Positions 10,291 to 22,485 of a stretch of DNA of 64,000 nucleotides are shown one piece after another. Source of the DNA: Cymbidium sinense (lineage: Eukaryota; Streptophyta; Magnoliopsida; Asparagales; Orchidaceae); NCBI GenBank assembly GCA_021442155.1, contig JAKCPB010001370.1, positions 1 through 64,000 on the forward strand, written 5' to 3'. The position numbers and the translations under genes are program-made. Numbering within the stretch: position 1 is the first letter of the stretch; the number at the start of each line of letters is the position of its first letter. Below the pieces are notes generated by a model. That model did not search any database and was not told the origin of the DNA. It saw nothing but the letters and a program-made list of their open reading frames with translations.

Positions 10291-11370
10291 GGATGGGTAG
10301 TAGGGTGCGTATTCCTTCCCTTCATCATTGGCTTGGGTAAAGCACCAAGGTAGTCATCTAACGTAGTGTAAAGTATGAGCGGCTTCTGGGGATAGAGGTC
10401 TAGAAGAATCATTAGGTAATGCTTGATGTCTTCAAAGGCATGCTCACACTTGTCATCCACTTGAACTTGGCATCCTTTTGGCGATGATGGGAATCGACAT
10501 CTTCTTGATAAGTTGGATATTAAGCATCTTAGATATGCCAACTACCCTTGGAATGATTTGAGTTGAGTTAAACTTTTAGGGGGTGGAATTTCTAATTGCT
10601 TTGATCTTCTCTGGATCAATTCTGATTCCTTGGTGTGAATAACAAACCCAAGGAATTTTCCACGCTACTCCAAATGCACACTTTAGGGGTTCATTTTGAG
10701 GTTAAATTATCTTAACTTGAAAACTACTCAAGTCAAGAGATGTCTTCCTTTCTCTACTTTTGAGCACAAAATCTTTGACATAGCACTCAACTTGATGATG
10801 AATGGTTCTTGAAGATTGAGTCATAGCTTTGGTATGTAGCCCGACATTTTAAGGCTAAGACATGACCTTATAGTAATATATTCTAAATGGGTTCTAAAGT
10901 AGTGTTTCTTTCATCTTCAAGAGCCATCTTTATTTGGTTATATCCAAATGAGCCATCCATGAAGAGAAGTTTGCATGAGATGAGACAATGTCCACCATCG
11001 TTCAATTGGTAGGAAATTCATCTTTTGGACATGCCTTATAAAAATCCCTAAAATTGATGCATATATGAATTTGGCCATACTTTTTCTTAACTGAGATGAC
11101 ACTAGCTAACTAGGTAGGGTATTCTTCTTCTCGAATAAAGCCAACATCGATCAGTTTCTTGACTTCATAAATGACTTATTGTTCTATGTCTAATTGCATG
11201 CATCTAGGAGTTTGCTTGATAGGGTTAACAGTAGGATATATTGCTAATTTATGGACCACTACATCAAGAGCCAATCCAAGCATCTCTTCATAACTCCATG
11301 CAAAGCAGTCCTTAAACTCAATCAATAGCCTAACTAAGTCATTTGTTTCAATTTCATTCAACAAAGAACT
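10284..11370 (-). pseudogene. Tat-element reverse transcriptase and RT-linked RNase H, broken
   Basis: The N-terminal RT entry is at 11176-11364 (FKDCFAWSYEEMLGL, then NPIKQTPRCMQLDIEQ, the usual 'vk.k.Rr' block). Further fragments read GFIREEEYPT, ICINFRDFYKACPKDEFP, HLDITK, YKVMS and HHQVECYVKDFVLKSRE. The YVDD catalytic box reads YVKD, so an active-site Asp is lost. The RNase H remnant is at 10284-10541, with FEDIKHYL and LILYTTLDDYLGALP corresponding to the 'LYla.sd.algavL' block. The parallel fragment at 42240-43300 shares the same layout. Confidence 0.85.
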
Positions 11371-12375
11371 AATGTATGTCTAGCATGGATCTTCTTCAGT
11401 TCCTAAGTTTATTTCCTTGAACTCATCAATGGTTGACTTGATCTCTTTTTCAAACTCTGGTGGTGCATTTGGATCATCTAAAGTTTCTAAGCACATCTCA
11501 TGATATGAGTTAATATGATTTAAAAAGAACCTATTAGATTCCAAATGATTGGTAATGACTAGCGGTAATCATCATCATCTGGACCCTTATAATGAATCCT
11601 AGTCTCATCTTGATTGAGAGCTTTTGCATTTATTCTTCCATATTCTTTCAAAAGTATTGACCTTTGCTTTGACAAAGTATGTGGGATTAACCCTTTCTTT
11701 GGTAAATTATGAACACAAGGCAAGTACTAATCAAAAGGTAATTCTATTAAATCTTTATATAAATCATCCTTAAGTTCTACATCAACTTCTTGACTTGAGG
11801 ATGATGCTCCCAGAAAGAACCTCTGAGTCTTCACACATGTGGATGACTTAGGGGCTTTCTTAAATACCAAACCCTCAGCTTTTTGAGAGGAAAGTGGGGT
11901 TAGAGCTAAGGTTTCCAACTGATGCCTAACTATTTCACATATAGACTTGGATACACTTGTGCTTTGCTTTAGAGCCCAATCTTCATTGCTATCTATCTCA
12001 AGTGTCACCTCCAAGGGAATCTACTACTAAGAAGAGCTGGCTGGTGCGGTAACTATATAAGACTCATCCTATGAACTAGATTCTTAGTTTATATGGATAG
12101 TAGGTGTACTCTTGGTAGTTGGGACATATCTTTTATTGAATGGCCAAAAGGAGGTTTTCCATCCTTGGGATTGCCTGACGGCCTCTTCCTCACTGGTGGA
12201 GGAGGTCATCTTACCCATATGTTTGAATGAAGTAATGAACTATGGGTGGAATCTAATGTTAGGCTCACTTCCTCCCTCCAAGTCTATTTCGCCCCTTTTA
12301 TTTTCTTTTTTTTTTTCATTTTCTCTTTTCTTTTATTTTTCTTTTCTCTTTCTTTTTTCTTTTCTTTTTTTTTCT
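11371..12375 (-). pseudogene. Tat pol linker between protease and RT, with Lys/Glu-rich tract
   Basis: The minus strand reads, with stops, an acidic and serine-rich linker (DSNEDWALKQSTS, LGASSSSQEVDVELKDDLYKD in 11727-12014), then GRINAKALNQDETRIHYKGP and LDDPNAPPEFEKEIKST nearer the RT. Next to the protease the purine-rich tract (minus strand of 12296-12384) encodes a run of Lys/Glu. There is no catalytic domain. The segment is repeated closely at 43400-44500, so it is a family feature. Confidence 0.6.
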
Positions 12376-12384
12376 TTATTTTAA
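12296..12384. repeat. Polypyrimidine tract (TTTTC-type) inside pol
   Basis: About 90 bases of T and C (polypurine on the coding minus strand). The same tract is found in the same place in fragment B (44370-44450). The plus-strand open frame that ends here is a by-product of base composition. Confidence 0.8.
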
Positions 12385-12730
12385 ACTTTGGCCAAGTTTG
12401 AAAGAATAAACTTGTTGATTTTGAGGGAGGAAGTAAGCTGCATCCTCATATATGCTGACCTCGTGAATTATAAATGGCTTGAGGTCTCCTTTGACACCGT
12501 AGATGATCCCATCTCTCAGAAACTTTATACAATGATATAGAGAGGATGGAACTATGTTGTTGTCATGTACCCATGGTCTCCCAAGCAAAGCATTGAAAGA
12601 TGTATCCGAGTTTATAATGTGAAACTTTGCTTCAGTCTTCCAATCATCTATCTTCAAGGGCAACACTATGAGCCTAAGGCCTATTGACCTCACTTTTGGA
12701 GTGGATTCAATCTTCACATTAGACTTAGAG
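12376..12730 (-). pseudogene. Tat-element aspartic protease region, broken
   Basis: The 12376-12717 frame reads IINSDTSFNALLGRPWVHDN, then VPSSLYHCIKFLRDG. The phrase 'yN.LLGRPW.h...avPSslHq.lKF' is a hallmark just after the protease core of plant Ty3/gypsy Tat and Athila elements. Upstream residues (RLIVLPLKIDDWKTEAKF) fit the flap side of the fold. The catalytic DTG is not seen because the frame begins after it. The protease would cleave the gag-pol polyprotein. It is followed by the Lys/Glu-rich linker. The upstream end is lost, with no recognisable gag continuing to the right. Confidence 0.8.
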
Positions 12731-12869
12731 TCTTCTAAATACTAAGACTTCCTAGTCATAAGATACTTCTAACAATTAGGTAAAACTTAACCTAAGCCTA
12801 AAGACTTAGAAGTTAACCATAAGATTAGGTTATGCCTTAGGATTAAGATAATCCACCTATCCTACAACC
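12731..12869. other. Junction segment shared with fragment B
   Basis: The CTTAG/CTAAG-rich phrase containing 'AACCATAAGATTAGGT' recurs near 44571-44665 ('AGCCATAGGAATAGGT'). It is non-coding and probably belongs to the 5' untranslated side of the Tat family. Confidence 0.5.
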
Positions 12870-14480
12870 TAAATCCAATCCATGTTCACCATCTAAAACC
12901 AAACCTCAAGTTCAATTCAAACATCAAATTAAAATCCAAATCCAAACCCAAATTCAAAACCAAATGATTGAAGCCCATGACAAATCCAAACTTGAAACCT
13001 TTCTAAGCCATATATATCGGACTTAGCCAAATCATAGTTCAAATAAATCCAAAATCAATTTATTCTCTCATAACCAATTTATATCTTCAATCATCTTCCT
13101 AAATATAAATCAAATCTACATTCAAATGATCAAAACTATATCAAACTAAATCAAATTAAATCAAAACCCTTCCTAAGCCATATGACCTATCATGGACTTA
13201 GCTAAATCTTAATCCTAATCAAATAAAACTCAATTGATTTTCTCATAAATCAATCATATTTTCAATTATCTTCAAAAATTTAAATGAAATATACATTTAA
13301 CTCATCAAAACTAATTGAAACTAAATTAAAATCCAAACCTAAGCCACATGACCCAACTCCATGGACTTAGCCAAATTCCTTCATTCCAAAACCCAAATTC
13401 AATTGATTTTCTCATGAATCAATCATAACTTCAATCATATTCACAAATATAAATGAAATCTAATCATTAAGCCAAACCAAAATCAACCCAAGTCAAACCA
13501 ACTTACCTTTTGACTTGAAATGTTCAAATGAACCAAAACCCATTTGAACTTTAATTGCAATTGAATTTATATATCAATCAAAATATATATAAACTCAACT
13601 AAATCAAACTCAACCAAAATTAAGCCAACTAAACCCAATTGTTCCACTTGACCCAAAGTGGCCAATTTGACCTATTTGAGCCAAGTTTTTAATCCTACCC
13701 AAATTGATTGAACCAAGCCAATCAAAACCTCCTATCATGATTATTGATCACCTAGTTGATCAATTATCATAAATTGGTTAAACCAAGTCAACTTGGTCAT
13801 TTGACCAAGTCAACCCTTAACCCATATGAACCAAACTAGCCAATTTGCAACCTAAGCCAAATCCCTTGAAACCAATGATTCATACCAAATAAAAATCAAT
13901 ATTTGAATATGACTTGACTTTCAATTGAGTCAAACCAAACCCAATTTGATCACCCTAAGTTGACGCAAATTGACCTAAAAGACCAAATTTTGTCAAATCA
14001 AAATATAAACCAAATTGATTTCAACCAATGGCTCAAGTTCATTCCAAATTGATTGTTGAACTTGACCAAAGCCATGATTGGACCCAATTGAACCCAATTG
14101 ACCTACTTAGGCCAAATTGACCTAAGGGGTCAAGTTGGCCTAAATCAAAACCAAATATAAATTAATTGAAACCAAAGCATACAATCATCTTCAAATGGTC
14201 AACTAAACACAAACCAACACCCAACCCAAGTTAATTTGGCCAATTTGGTCAAATTAATCAACCTAATCCATTTGACCCAAATGAATTCAAATGAGCCAAA
14301 ATTAAATCTAAGCCAAACAAAACCAAACCAATTGAACCAAAACATCCCAAATGATCATATGAACTTGCTCAACCCTTGGTTTGACCCAATTTGACCAATT
14401 GGTCAACTTGACCCAACCTAACCCAATTTGACCTAAATGAGTCAAATTGAGCCAAACCTAACCAAATCAACTCTTGACTT
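12870..14480. repeat. Low-complexity tract dense in TTGACC/GGTCAA and CAAATC words
   Basis: From 12870 to about 13500 the DNA is built of AATCCAAA/CAAATC words. From 13500 to 14480 TTGACC, TTGACCC and their complement GGTCAA recur every 15-30 bases, with local palindromes such as TTGACCAATTGGTCAA near 14395. The same type of tract, alignable in phrases ('AACCAATGG.TCAAGTTCATTCC'), is present at 45500-46400. No protein is recognised. It lies where gag should be in element A. Confidence 0.6.
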
Positions 14481-15640
14481 GAAATTTGGCTAACCTCTTT
14501 GGCTCATTTCAAATCTGCCCAAATTAAATCGAATGCCAAATTATCATTCTACCCTTGGGTCAAGGGAATCACATGAGACAAATCACCCATGTAACTGATC
14601 ATTTCCATTCATTGGCCACTTGGTACTCTCCCAATGGTCCACCTAGGCACCTAGACATTGCCAACCCGACCTGGGGTGGTTTGGCTATCCATGGGAGGTG
14701 AAATCACTTCACCCTCCTAGTGGAGCATTTGAAACCCATAGACACCCATGATTCCTCCTTGGTAGCCACCTCCACACCTTCAACCAACCAAGTGAGCCAA
14801 CTCACCTCCTTGCCACCCATGACTCCTCGAGTTGGCCTGATGGCCACCAAGCCAAACCGATCCCACCATCGATTAAGGGTATACACCCCTCATTTTTCAT
14901 TCAAACACACACAAAAATCATTCCTTAGAGCCCCAACTACCCAAGACAAGCCACTAGAGCCATTCTAAGCTCAAGCTCATTCCTCAATCAAAAAATGCCA
15001 TTCCATCCATCCCAAAATAGACACTCCCATTGACCTAACATTTCATTTCTCCATCAAACTCAAATTAACTTTGCATGCACCTTCCCTAGGCATCATCGAG
15101 GAAAAACAAATCATCTCCCAAGCTTCTCAAGCGCCGGAGGTAGGACTTTGATCAAAGTTGAGCTCTAAATCATCGGATCATGGCCTTCTGAGTTTACATC
15201 AAAGAATTGATCCAATTACTGCTCAACAAGACTTCATCTCACTAGATAAAGCTTCCTCAATCGTTCGAGCCACTAGTCTTGAGCTTCGGTGAGGTATGCT
15301 TCCAAAACTGATCCTTAGGCAAAAATGGGTTGGAGCTTTTTAAAGAAAACTTGCATCTCATGTGATCTTGAGTTGGATCCTTCATCGATGTCATGAAGGT
15401 GTGGGATCCTTTGAGTTGATCCAAGCTCGGTAAGCTCGATCAAGTGAGCAATGGTGGACGGACTCCATTCTCCTCACTCATGATGTTGGAAACACCGCTC
15501 CTGTGATTGAAATGGATGGTGTGATTAGATCCACTAGATTGATTTGATTTAATCCTATTAACCTACGAGATTAATCATAGTCAGCCAATCTTAGATCGAA
15601 ATGAGAAAGGACATTCACCACCACCATAGGCGTTGAGTTG
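14481..15640. other. Unassigned DNA, more GC-rich, between tract and LTR-like region
   Basis: The DNA is less A/T-rich than its surroundings. Opposing open frames at 14704-14886 (minus) and 14720-14968 (plus) show no family resemblance and are mutually antisense. Around 15120-15480 the sequence has an exon-like base composition but no open frame. I cannot assign it beyond element A. Confidence 0.3.
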
Positions 15641-18600
15641 ATAAGTTTAAGTAGCCAATCTCATGGCACCATTGGAAAGTGCATCACAAGGCTACACGCT
15701 AATAGGATTAGCTTTAATTAGGCTTATTAATCATTTTAATGGCTAAAACTTCTAAAACTCATAAAAAATCATAGGAAATAAAAAATGTAAAATAAATACT
15801 CATTTTAATGGTATTTGAGGAGAATTAATTAACAATGATCTTAACTAATTTTGAATAGTAATGTTTTAATTGCAAATTAATTAGCTTAATTACTTTAATT
15901 ACTTGAGCAATTAATCCTAAATTTTATGGGTTAATTTAATGGGATGACCTACCTCCCATAATGTTCTTCTAATTTATTGCTCACTTAATTAGAAAATTGA
16001 CTAATTAAACCTTAACAATGATTAATCCCAAATGATAATAAATTAGTTAATTAAGTTTATTAATCATTGTTCAACAGTAAGTGAACTAAGGAATAGGGTT
16101 GGGACCCCTTTCCCTAAGTTCATTTCACCCTTTTTTAAAATGAAATCAATTAAGATTTAACAAATTATTTAAACCACTTAATCAAATTGAAATCATAATC
16201 ACATCAAACCTTAATTAAATCATGGGGTAAAATCTTTAGGTGTTTAATAACCTAAAGGAGTTTAATGAAATTATGGTTAGTCCACATGTGGGAAAATCAT
16301 AAGAGTAAATTAAGTCCCTTAATCTAATTAACTATTAATAATGACCAATTGCATTAGGCCCCTTTATTTCCTAGATCATTGCAAGTTTATTTTCCATGCA
16401 TATGTATTGGCTCATAATTATTTAGTTAATTACTTTAAGGTGACATGTAAGGGTAATTAATTCATTTAAGGGTTCAATATAATTAACCCATAAAATCAAC
16501 TTAATTACATTTCCTTAAATTAAATTAAATCACTAATGTGGGAATGGGTTTAAAATAACAAGTGATGATTTCTTTCTCTTTAAATCAAATCAAATCCAAA
16601 ACTTAATTAATAAAGAAGCTTTGGTTTGCTTTAAATAATCTTATTTGATTTGATTATCATTAAGAACTAGTTTGGTTGAATGAATCACATGCTTATATTT
16701 GATTGTCCTCTTCCAATCATGTTAAATTTGGTATGTCATTTGAATTCATACATCCATCTTTTCAAAATCAAGTAAAATAAAATGAATTTCTTTTATGTAA
16801 GCTTGCATGTGTTGATTTAATTTAATATATGCATGGCTATTATCACTATTAAATAACTATGTATTTTTCAAAAGCTTATAAATGAATAATAATATATGTT
16901 ATGATGCTAGTTATAAATACATAAGAAATGTATGTTTATAGCTTAAGTGTATGAATTTTAAGTTCTCTTTCCTCTATTCATGTGTTGATTTATATAAGAT
17001 TGAATGGTAATTGGTATATAGTCCAACATCTGGGAACATGAGGCTTTAGCTAGTTCAAGGAGGTCATTTGATTACCTCACTTCTGGTTTAACAATACACA
17101 TACCTATTTGATTTCATTCTTATTTATTTCAACATTAGAATTGTTTGAGCTTTAATTCATATATATAAATGATTCAAAAAAAAAATAATACAATTGCATG
17201 GTTTTCTTTCCTCTTTATGTATACATCCATGTGTGTCCAAGAAAAGCAAGTGTATAGTCTGACATCTTAAGAATACAAGTCTTTAGTTAGCCTGAGGTCA
17301 ATTGATTACCTCACTCTCTAGTTTAACAATGACATATTTTGCCTATATCTTTGTACATGAATATGTATATGTGATTAGTGAATAAAAAATCCAGTTTACA
17401 TTAAAATTGCAAGCATTCATAATTGACTAAGTGGTTGAATTAATTAGCCATATGATTTGGAGCTTATTTCTTATGTTCATGTATATGAATTTACATATGT
17501 TTGAATGCAAATGGGTATATAGTTTGGACATCCTGAATAAACTTTAGCTAGCTCCAAGGAGGTCATTTGATTACCTCATTTCAGTTTAACAACAAACATG
17601 CCTATTTAATTTCATTCTTATGTCCTTTTGTATAAGAATTTGGATAAAGTTTTAAATTAATATGTTTAAATAATTCAATCAAATAAAATATAAATTCTAA
17701 ACATACACATACATTCATCATTTAAGCTAAAATATGTTGCATGTATATATACACTAGATTAAATCATATGCATGTTACATGTGATGGAAAGGAATGATTT
17801 AATATATGTCATGTGGTAGTAATTGAATTAGATTAATCTTAAGATGCCTTTCATTTTGAATAGGATTATTTAAAGCGAACCTAAACTTAGTATGTATTAA
17901 ATAATTTAATAAGCCATTCACTAAAGAGAACTAAATTAATTTATTATACTTTAGAAAGTTATTTAACAAAAATTAAAATTCTCAAATCAATTAAACTACT
18001 TCAAGTGAAATCAACCTTCATGTTAAATTGAATCCTTCTACACTTAAAATACAACACTAATGCCTAACAAGACTTACCATGAAGCTTTAATACACATTAG
18101 AATTAAGTCACCACTTCTAGCCCAAAGTTAGGATGGTGTATGATGTGATATATGATTTTTTTATAATGTATTATTTTAGATTGGATGTTGTGCTTTCAGA
18201 CTAGATGATAGCCAAATATTTGCATAATCATGTTTCTATAGGGATTATGCTTAAGGGATGCTTAAAATAAATGAATGCTCTTCGTAGGTTGCTTAAATCT
18301 TAAAAAATAATCCAAGTTAGACAGTGTCATGTGTGTGGGTGCTAAGTCCAAATTATAAATACAAGCTTGGGATTATATGTATATTTAGCTAACCTCTATT
18401 TTAAAGATTTACATTTTCCACATAAATGTAATTTTTGTAATAGGAATTAGGATTAGTGCTATGGGAGATTAGGATGAATAAAGGCTAAGGCTTTGTCTAG
18501 CCCTGTGATGCCTTTAAAGCACCATCCAAATCAAAGAAAGAACTAAATCAAAATAGATATGAAGAAAGAAGACCCCATAGCATTTAATACAATTATAATT

Positions 18601-20060
18601 TATTCTTTCATATTTTCCATGTTGTATAAGGGTAGAGCTTGGCTACCCATCTTTTCTTTCTTCTTGACTGGTACCTAAACCGACCTTTTATTCTTTTATG
18701 ATAGTTTATATAATTGATGTTATGTTTACATTGTGCATTAGATGGCATGCTTTTCATAGTTTCTTAAATGATTGATGCTTTAATGTGGTTGGATACGATT
18801 AGGCTCTTAGGATAAAAATAATATTTCTACCCAACTAATCACTCATAACTAAATTTTAAACAATTCATAACTTCATCATAAACCCTAAGACATAAATAAG
18901 ATAATTAAAAGATTTAACATCATGCATGAATATTCTTTCTCTCTTGAACATGAAGGATCTCCATCCTTGCACAAAAAAATGCTTGACTGAGGGTCCCTGG
19001 TGGAGAACACCATTTACAATTTGACCCATAACCTATTTCTCAGCATGCATTTAGCATAAAAAATCTTAAAGCCTCAAAATAATAATGTGTCTAAAATGAA
19101 ATAAAATTTGAAAAGATTTTGCATCTATAGATTAAGTCATATGCTTATACCACTCATGCTCTAATCTCTGGAGTGTGTTTAGGACTTTAGTCTCTTTCTA
19201 ATTAAATAACTACCCTAGCTATCTTGTAATTCATAAGTCCGGACTACATGGTTATATAACCATAGGAGGAGTTAGCCACCTGTGTGGTTATAAGTCTAAG
19301 TCGGACAATTTATTCTCTTGAGGTAAACCCTTATTCACTGTCGCTTAGATTTGGTAGCCTTCATAGGTAGCTATTTCTCTCTATGAGCATAAATCCTCAT
19401 CTTAGGCATTCTCAACCTTGTGTTAGTGGATTATAAGCCTCTAGTTAAATTTCAACTCAAAACATATAAATCTCCTCAACTTCAAAATTATAAAGCCCAA
19501 CCATAGGATAAATTGGAATGATCTAGCTTCAGTATCATGAGCATTTCTACTTATTTCATTTGGATAAAATAAGTCTTCTTGAACTTTCCCAATTGATTTT
19601 CCAAATACAACAAATCCTTGATACCTAACCATGAAATCTAAGATGATAATTGTCTACTTAAGTATTCTTGAAATTTCCTAAGATGAATTAATTATGGAGC
19701 TTACCTAATAAACTTAAGAACCTATTTTTAATATAAATACTTTATTCCATAAAAAATATTAGGTACATTAAGACCCCATGCTAAACTTTATTAGGATTAA
19801 ACTTATTGTGATGCTCTATCCAAGATAGTGAATACCTCAATGTTGTAATCACCAAAAAATCTACCCATACATCCAAAAATAAACATCATAAACCCTCTCA
19901 CCTTGTTCATTGAATCCTCTAACATCATCCTTTCTTTTAATATGGATTTCTATCCTCAAGTGTGGGTTCTTAGACTCATAATGACTAATACACCTATCAA
20001 CAAAACTGATAGACCAACATTCATTATAATATAAAAATAATCTTGTCCCTCCTTCATCCC
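15641..20060 (-). repeat. LTR-like region of Tat element A
   Basis: AT-rich DNA whose phrases recur as reverse complement in 50620-57420. Examples are the GTTGTATAAGGGTAGAGCTT phrase near 18630 (compare 52140 and 54903), the 'AAGTCACCACTTCTAG' phrase near 18108 (compare 52720 and 55531), and GGTCATTTGATTACCTCAC near 17072 (compare 53345). The order is conserved, so it is the same kind of segment, oriented with element A on the minus strand. Long LTRs of several kilobases are usual in Tat elements. Exact ends are not found. The 19441-19632 open frame has no resemblance to anything known to me. Confidence 0.6.
16960..17700 (-). repeat. Three tandem subrepeats of about 240-265 bp in the LTR-like region
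   Basis: Each unit holds TATAGT.(C/T)..ACATC (17015, 17253, 17517), then CTTTAG.TAG, then (G)GTCA.TTGATTACCTCA, then GTTTAACAA. The corresponding LTR-like units on the right have this phrase only once per 2.8 kb, so the triplication is specific to this copy. Confidence 0.65.
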
Positions 20061-20897
20061 CTAATGTAAATAAACAAAAACCTAAACCAGAAATAAACCT
20101 AAAAATAAAACTTAAAATAAATAAAAAAATAAAACCTACACTCTAAACTAAAAAAAAACTAAACCTAAAATAAAAATAAAAAAATAAAATAAAATAAACC
20201 TCAACATAAACTAAACTAAACTAAACTAAAATAAATAAAACCTAAACCTAAACCTAAAATAAACTAAACCTAAACCCAAAACTAAAAAATAATAATAAAT
20301 TTAAAATTAACCTAAACCCAAACAAAAAAATAAAACCTAAAAATAAACTTAAAATAAAAACCTAAAACATAAACTTAAAAAAATAAAATAAAAACCTAAA
20401 CCTAAACCTAAAAATAAAAAAATAAACATAAACCTAAAAAAAATAAAATAAAAAATAAACTAAAAAATAAACCTAAACCTAAATTTAAACCTTAAAATAA
20501 ACTAAAATAAAAAAACCTAAACAAAAATAAATAAACTTAAAACAAATAAATAAACTAAATAAAATAAAAATAAACCTAACTAAAAAAATAAAAAATAAAT
20601 AAATAAAATAAATAAAAAAGTAAAGTAAATAAACTAAATAAACCTAAACCTACTAATTTACTTAATTTTAAAAAAAATAAAAAATGAAAAATGAAACCCT
20701 AAGCCTTAAAATTAACCTTAAATGTACAATCCTAAACCCTAAATCCTAGACCCTAAATACTAAAACCCTAAACCCTAAACCCTAACCCTAAACCCTAAAC
20801 CCTAAACCCAAAACCCTAAACCTAAACTTAAAATAACTAAATATATTAAAATATAAACCTAAACCTTAAAACCTAATAAATCTAAACCTAAACACTA
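20061..20897 (+). repeat. Degenerate telomere-like array
   Basis: C-poor words (CCTAAA, CTAAA, AATAAA) up to the anchor TAATTTACTTAATTTTA at 20654-20670, then CCCTAAA-rich sequence to the GRP copy. The upstream flank of the GRP copy (TAACTAAAT.. and AAAACCTAATAAA) is shared with the other copies. Confidence 0.9.
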
Positions 20898-21256
20898 AGA
20901 ATGTGAACCTTGATAAACATCACTAACTACTCGCCTAGATCAATGGAGGTGAAGGTGGAAAATCGCAGTGATACCTATATGGAGGTGGTAAAAGTGGTGG
21001 TTAGTGGGAGGAGCGATGAAGGTTAAAACTTGGTGGTAAGATCATATGATGGTGGATCGCTAAAGTGGTTCGATGGTAACCGAGAACTAAAGAACCGCCA
21101 ATGATCAACTAATTATGTCTAAAAGAGAATAGTTATCTATTTTGTTTTGCTCTATGTGTGCTCATTTTATCTATGTCCATCTTGTCTTAAAACTTGGTGT
21201 GTTACTTGATGAATTAAAGAAGAAATGTTGAATCAATTTGTTCTTTATTAAAAAAA
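20898..21256 (+). pseudogene. Glycine-rich RNA-binding protein 3' end retrocopy, copy 2 (most decayed)
   Basis: It begins with ATGTGAACCTTGAT, the decayed equivalent of the RRM-end sequence, then shortened GGAGGTG stretches, TCGATGGTAAC (the SDGN end), a 3' untranslated region with TCTATGTGTGCTCATTTT and AACTTGGTGTGTTACTTGATGA, and the tail AAATGTTGAATC, TTCTTTATT plus seven A. It is about 100 bases shorter than copies 1, 3 and 4 through many deletions, and no reading frame survives. It has the same boundaries as the others. Confidence 0.8.
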
Positions 21257-22485
21257 TAAGTAAATAAAATATAAGAACCCTAAACTAAAAAATAAACTTA
21301 AATAAAACCTAAACCCTAAACCCTAAACTAAATAAACCTAAACCTATACTTAATTTTTAAAATCCCTAAACTAAAACCCTAAATTAAACTCTAAATCCTA
21401 AACCCTAAAATCTAAAACTAAACTAAACTAAAACCCTAAACCTATAACTCTAAAAAAAACCCTAAAACCTAAACCTAAACTTACCTAAACCCTAAATCTA
21501 AACCTATAAACTAAACCTAAACCTAAACCAAAAACCCTAAACCATAAACCTAAATAACCCTAAACCCTAAAACCCTAAACTAAAACCTAAACCTAAACTA
21601 TCCTAAAATAAATCTTAAAAAACCCTAAACCCTAAACCTAAACCTAAACCTAAACCATAAATGTTAAAATAAAACCCTAAACCCTAAACCCTAAACCTAA
21701 ACTAAACCCAAATAAACCCTAAACCTTAAAACCTAAAAACTTAACCTAAATAAAACCTAAAAATATAAAAAAAAAACCTAAACTAAAACCTAAACCTAAA
21801 CTAAATAAATAAAATAAAAAGTAAAAGAAACTAAAATAAAATAATTAACTAAACTAAACCATAAAATAAAATAAACATAAGTGTAAAAAAACCTAAATAA
21901 AATAAAACTAATAAATAAAATAAAAAATAACCTAAAATAAAATAAAATAAAACCTAAACATAAAATAAACCTAAAATTAAATAAAAAATAAACCTAAACC
22001 TAAAATAAAAAAAATCTAAACCTAAAATAAAATAAAATAAACCTAAACATTTTAATAAACTAAACTAAAATAAAAACTAAACCTAAACCTAAACCTAAAC
22101 TAACTAAATAAAATAAACTAAAAATAAACCAAACCTAAACTAAAAAATAAAAAAAAATAAACCTAAAATAAAACCTAAACTTAAACCCTAAAAGCTAAAA
22201 TCCTAAACCTAAATTAAATAAAATCTAAAATAAAATAAATAAGGAAACCTAAAAAAAAATAAAAAAATTAAAATAAAATAAAAACATAAACTAAAACCTA
22301 AACCTAAACCTAAACCAAAAAATAAAATAAAAATAAAATAAATAAAAACCTAAACTAAACTAAAATATTAAAAACCTAAATAAAATAAAAACTAAACCTA
22401 AAATAAAAATAAAATAAAATAAAAACTAGAAAAAACCTAAACCTAAAAAATAAACCTACAAATACATCATAAACCTAAACTAAAT
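21257..22485 (+). repeat. Telomere-like array, C-rich then C-poor
   Basis: Right after the GRP poly(A), CCCTAAA-rich DNA (to about 21730) grades into CTAAA/AATAAA DNA (to about 22470). A weak anchor-like phrase is near 21340. No gene is seen. Confidence 0.9.

Larger units (their letters stand above)
4796..20060 (-). mobile_element. Tat-lineage Ty3/gypsy LTR retrotransposon remains (element A)
   Basis: A 15-kb non-telomeric interval between two telomere-like arrays. Minus-strand pol remains occupy 8785-12730 in the order protease, linker, RT/RNase H, archaeal-type RNase H, integrase. That order with a second RNase H before integrase is the mark of the plant Tat lineage (Ogre/Retand type). Downstream of integrase lie tandem repeats (6955-8575, and 4930-6340). 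Upstream of protease lie a TTGACC-rich tract (about 12870-14480) and LTR-like DNA (about 15640-20060) that recurs in the opposite orientation at 50620-57420. No gag is recognised here. Exact LTR ends, primer-binding site and target-site duplication are not resolved, and the leftmost part may be separate DNA. Confidence 0.7.

Noticed and set aside
12112..12384. Open frame of 90 codons, Phe/Ser-rich C-terminus
   Set aside because: It is antisense to Tat pol and ends in the polypyrimidine tract. The composition is a by-product.
14704..14968. Opposed open frames
   Set aside because: Mutually antisense, short, and no resemblance to any family.
19441..19632. Minus-strand frame of 63 codons
   Set aside because: Lies in LTR-like DNA with no motif; expected by chance in AT-rich DNA.
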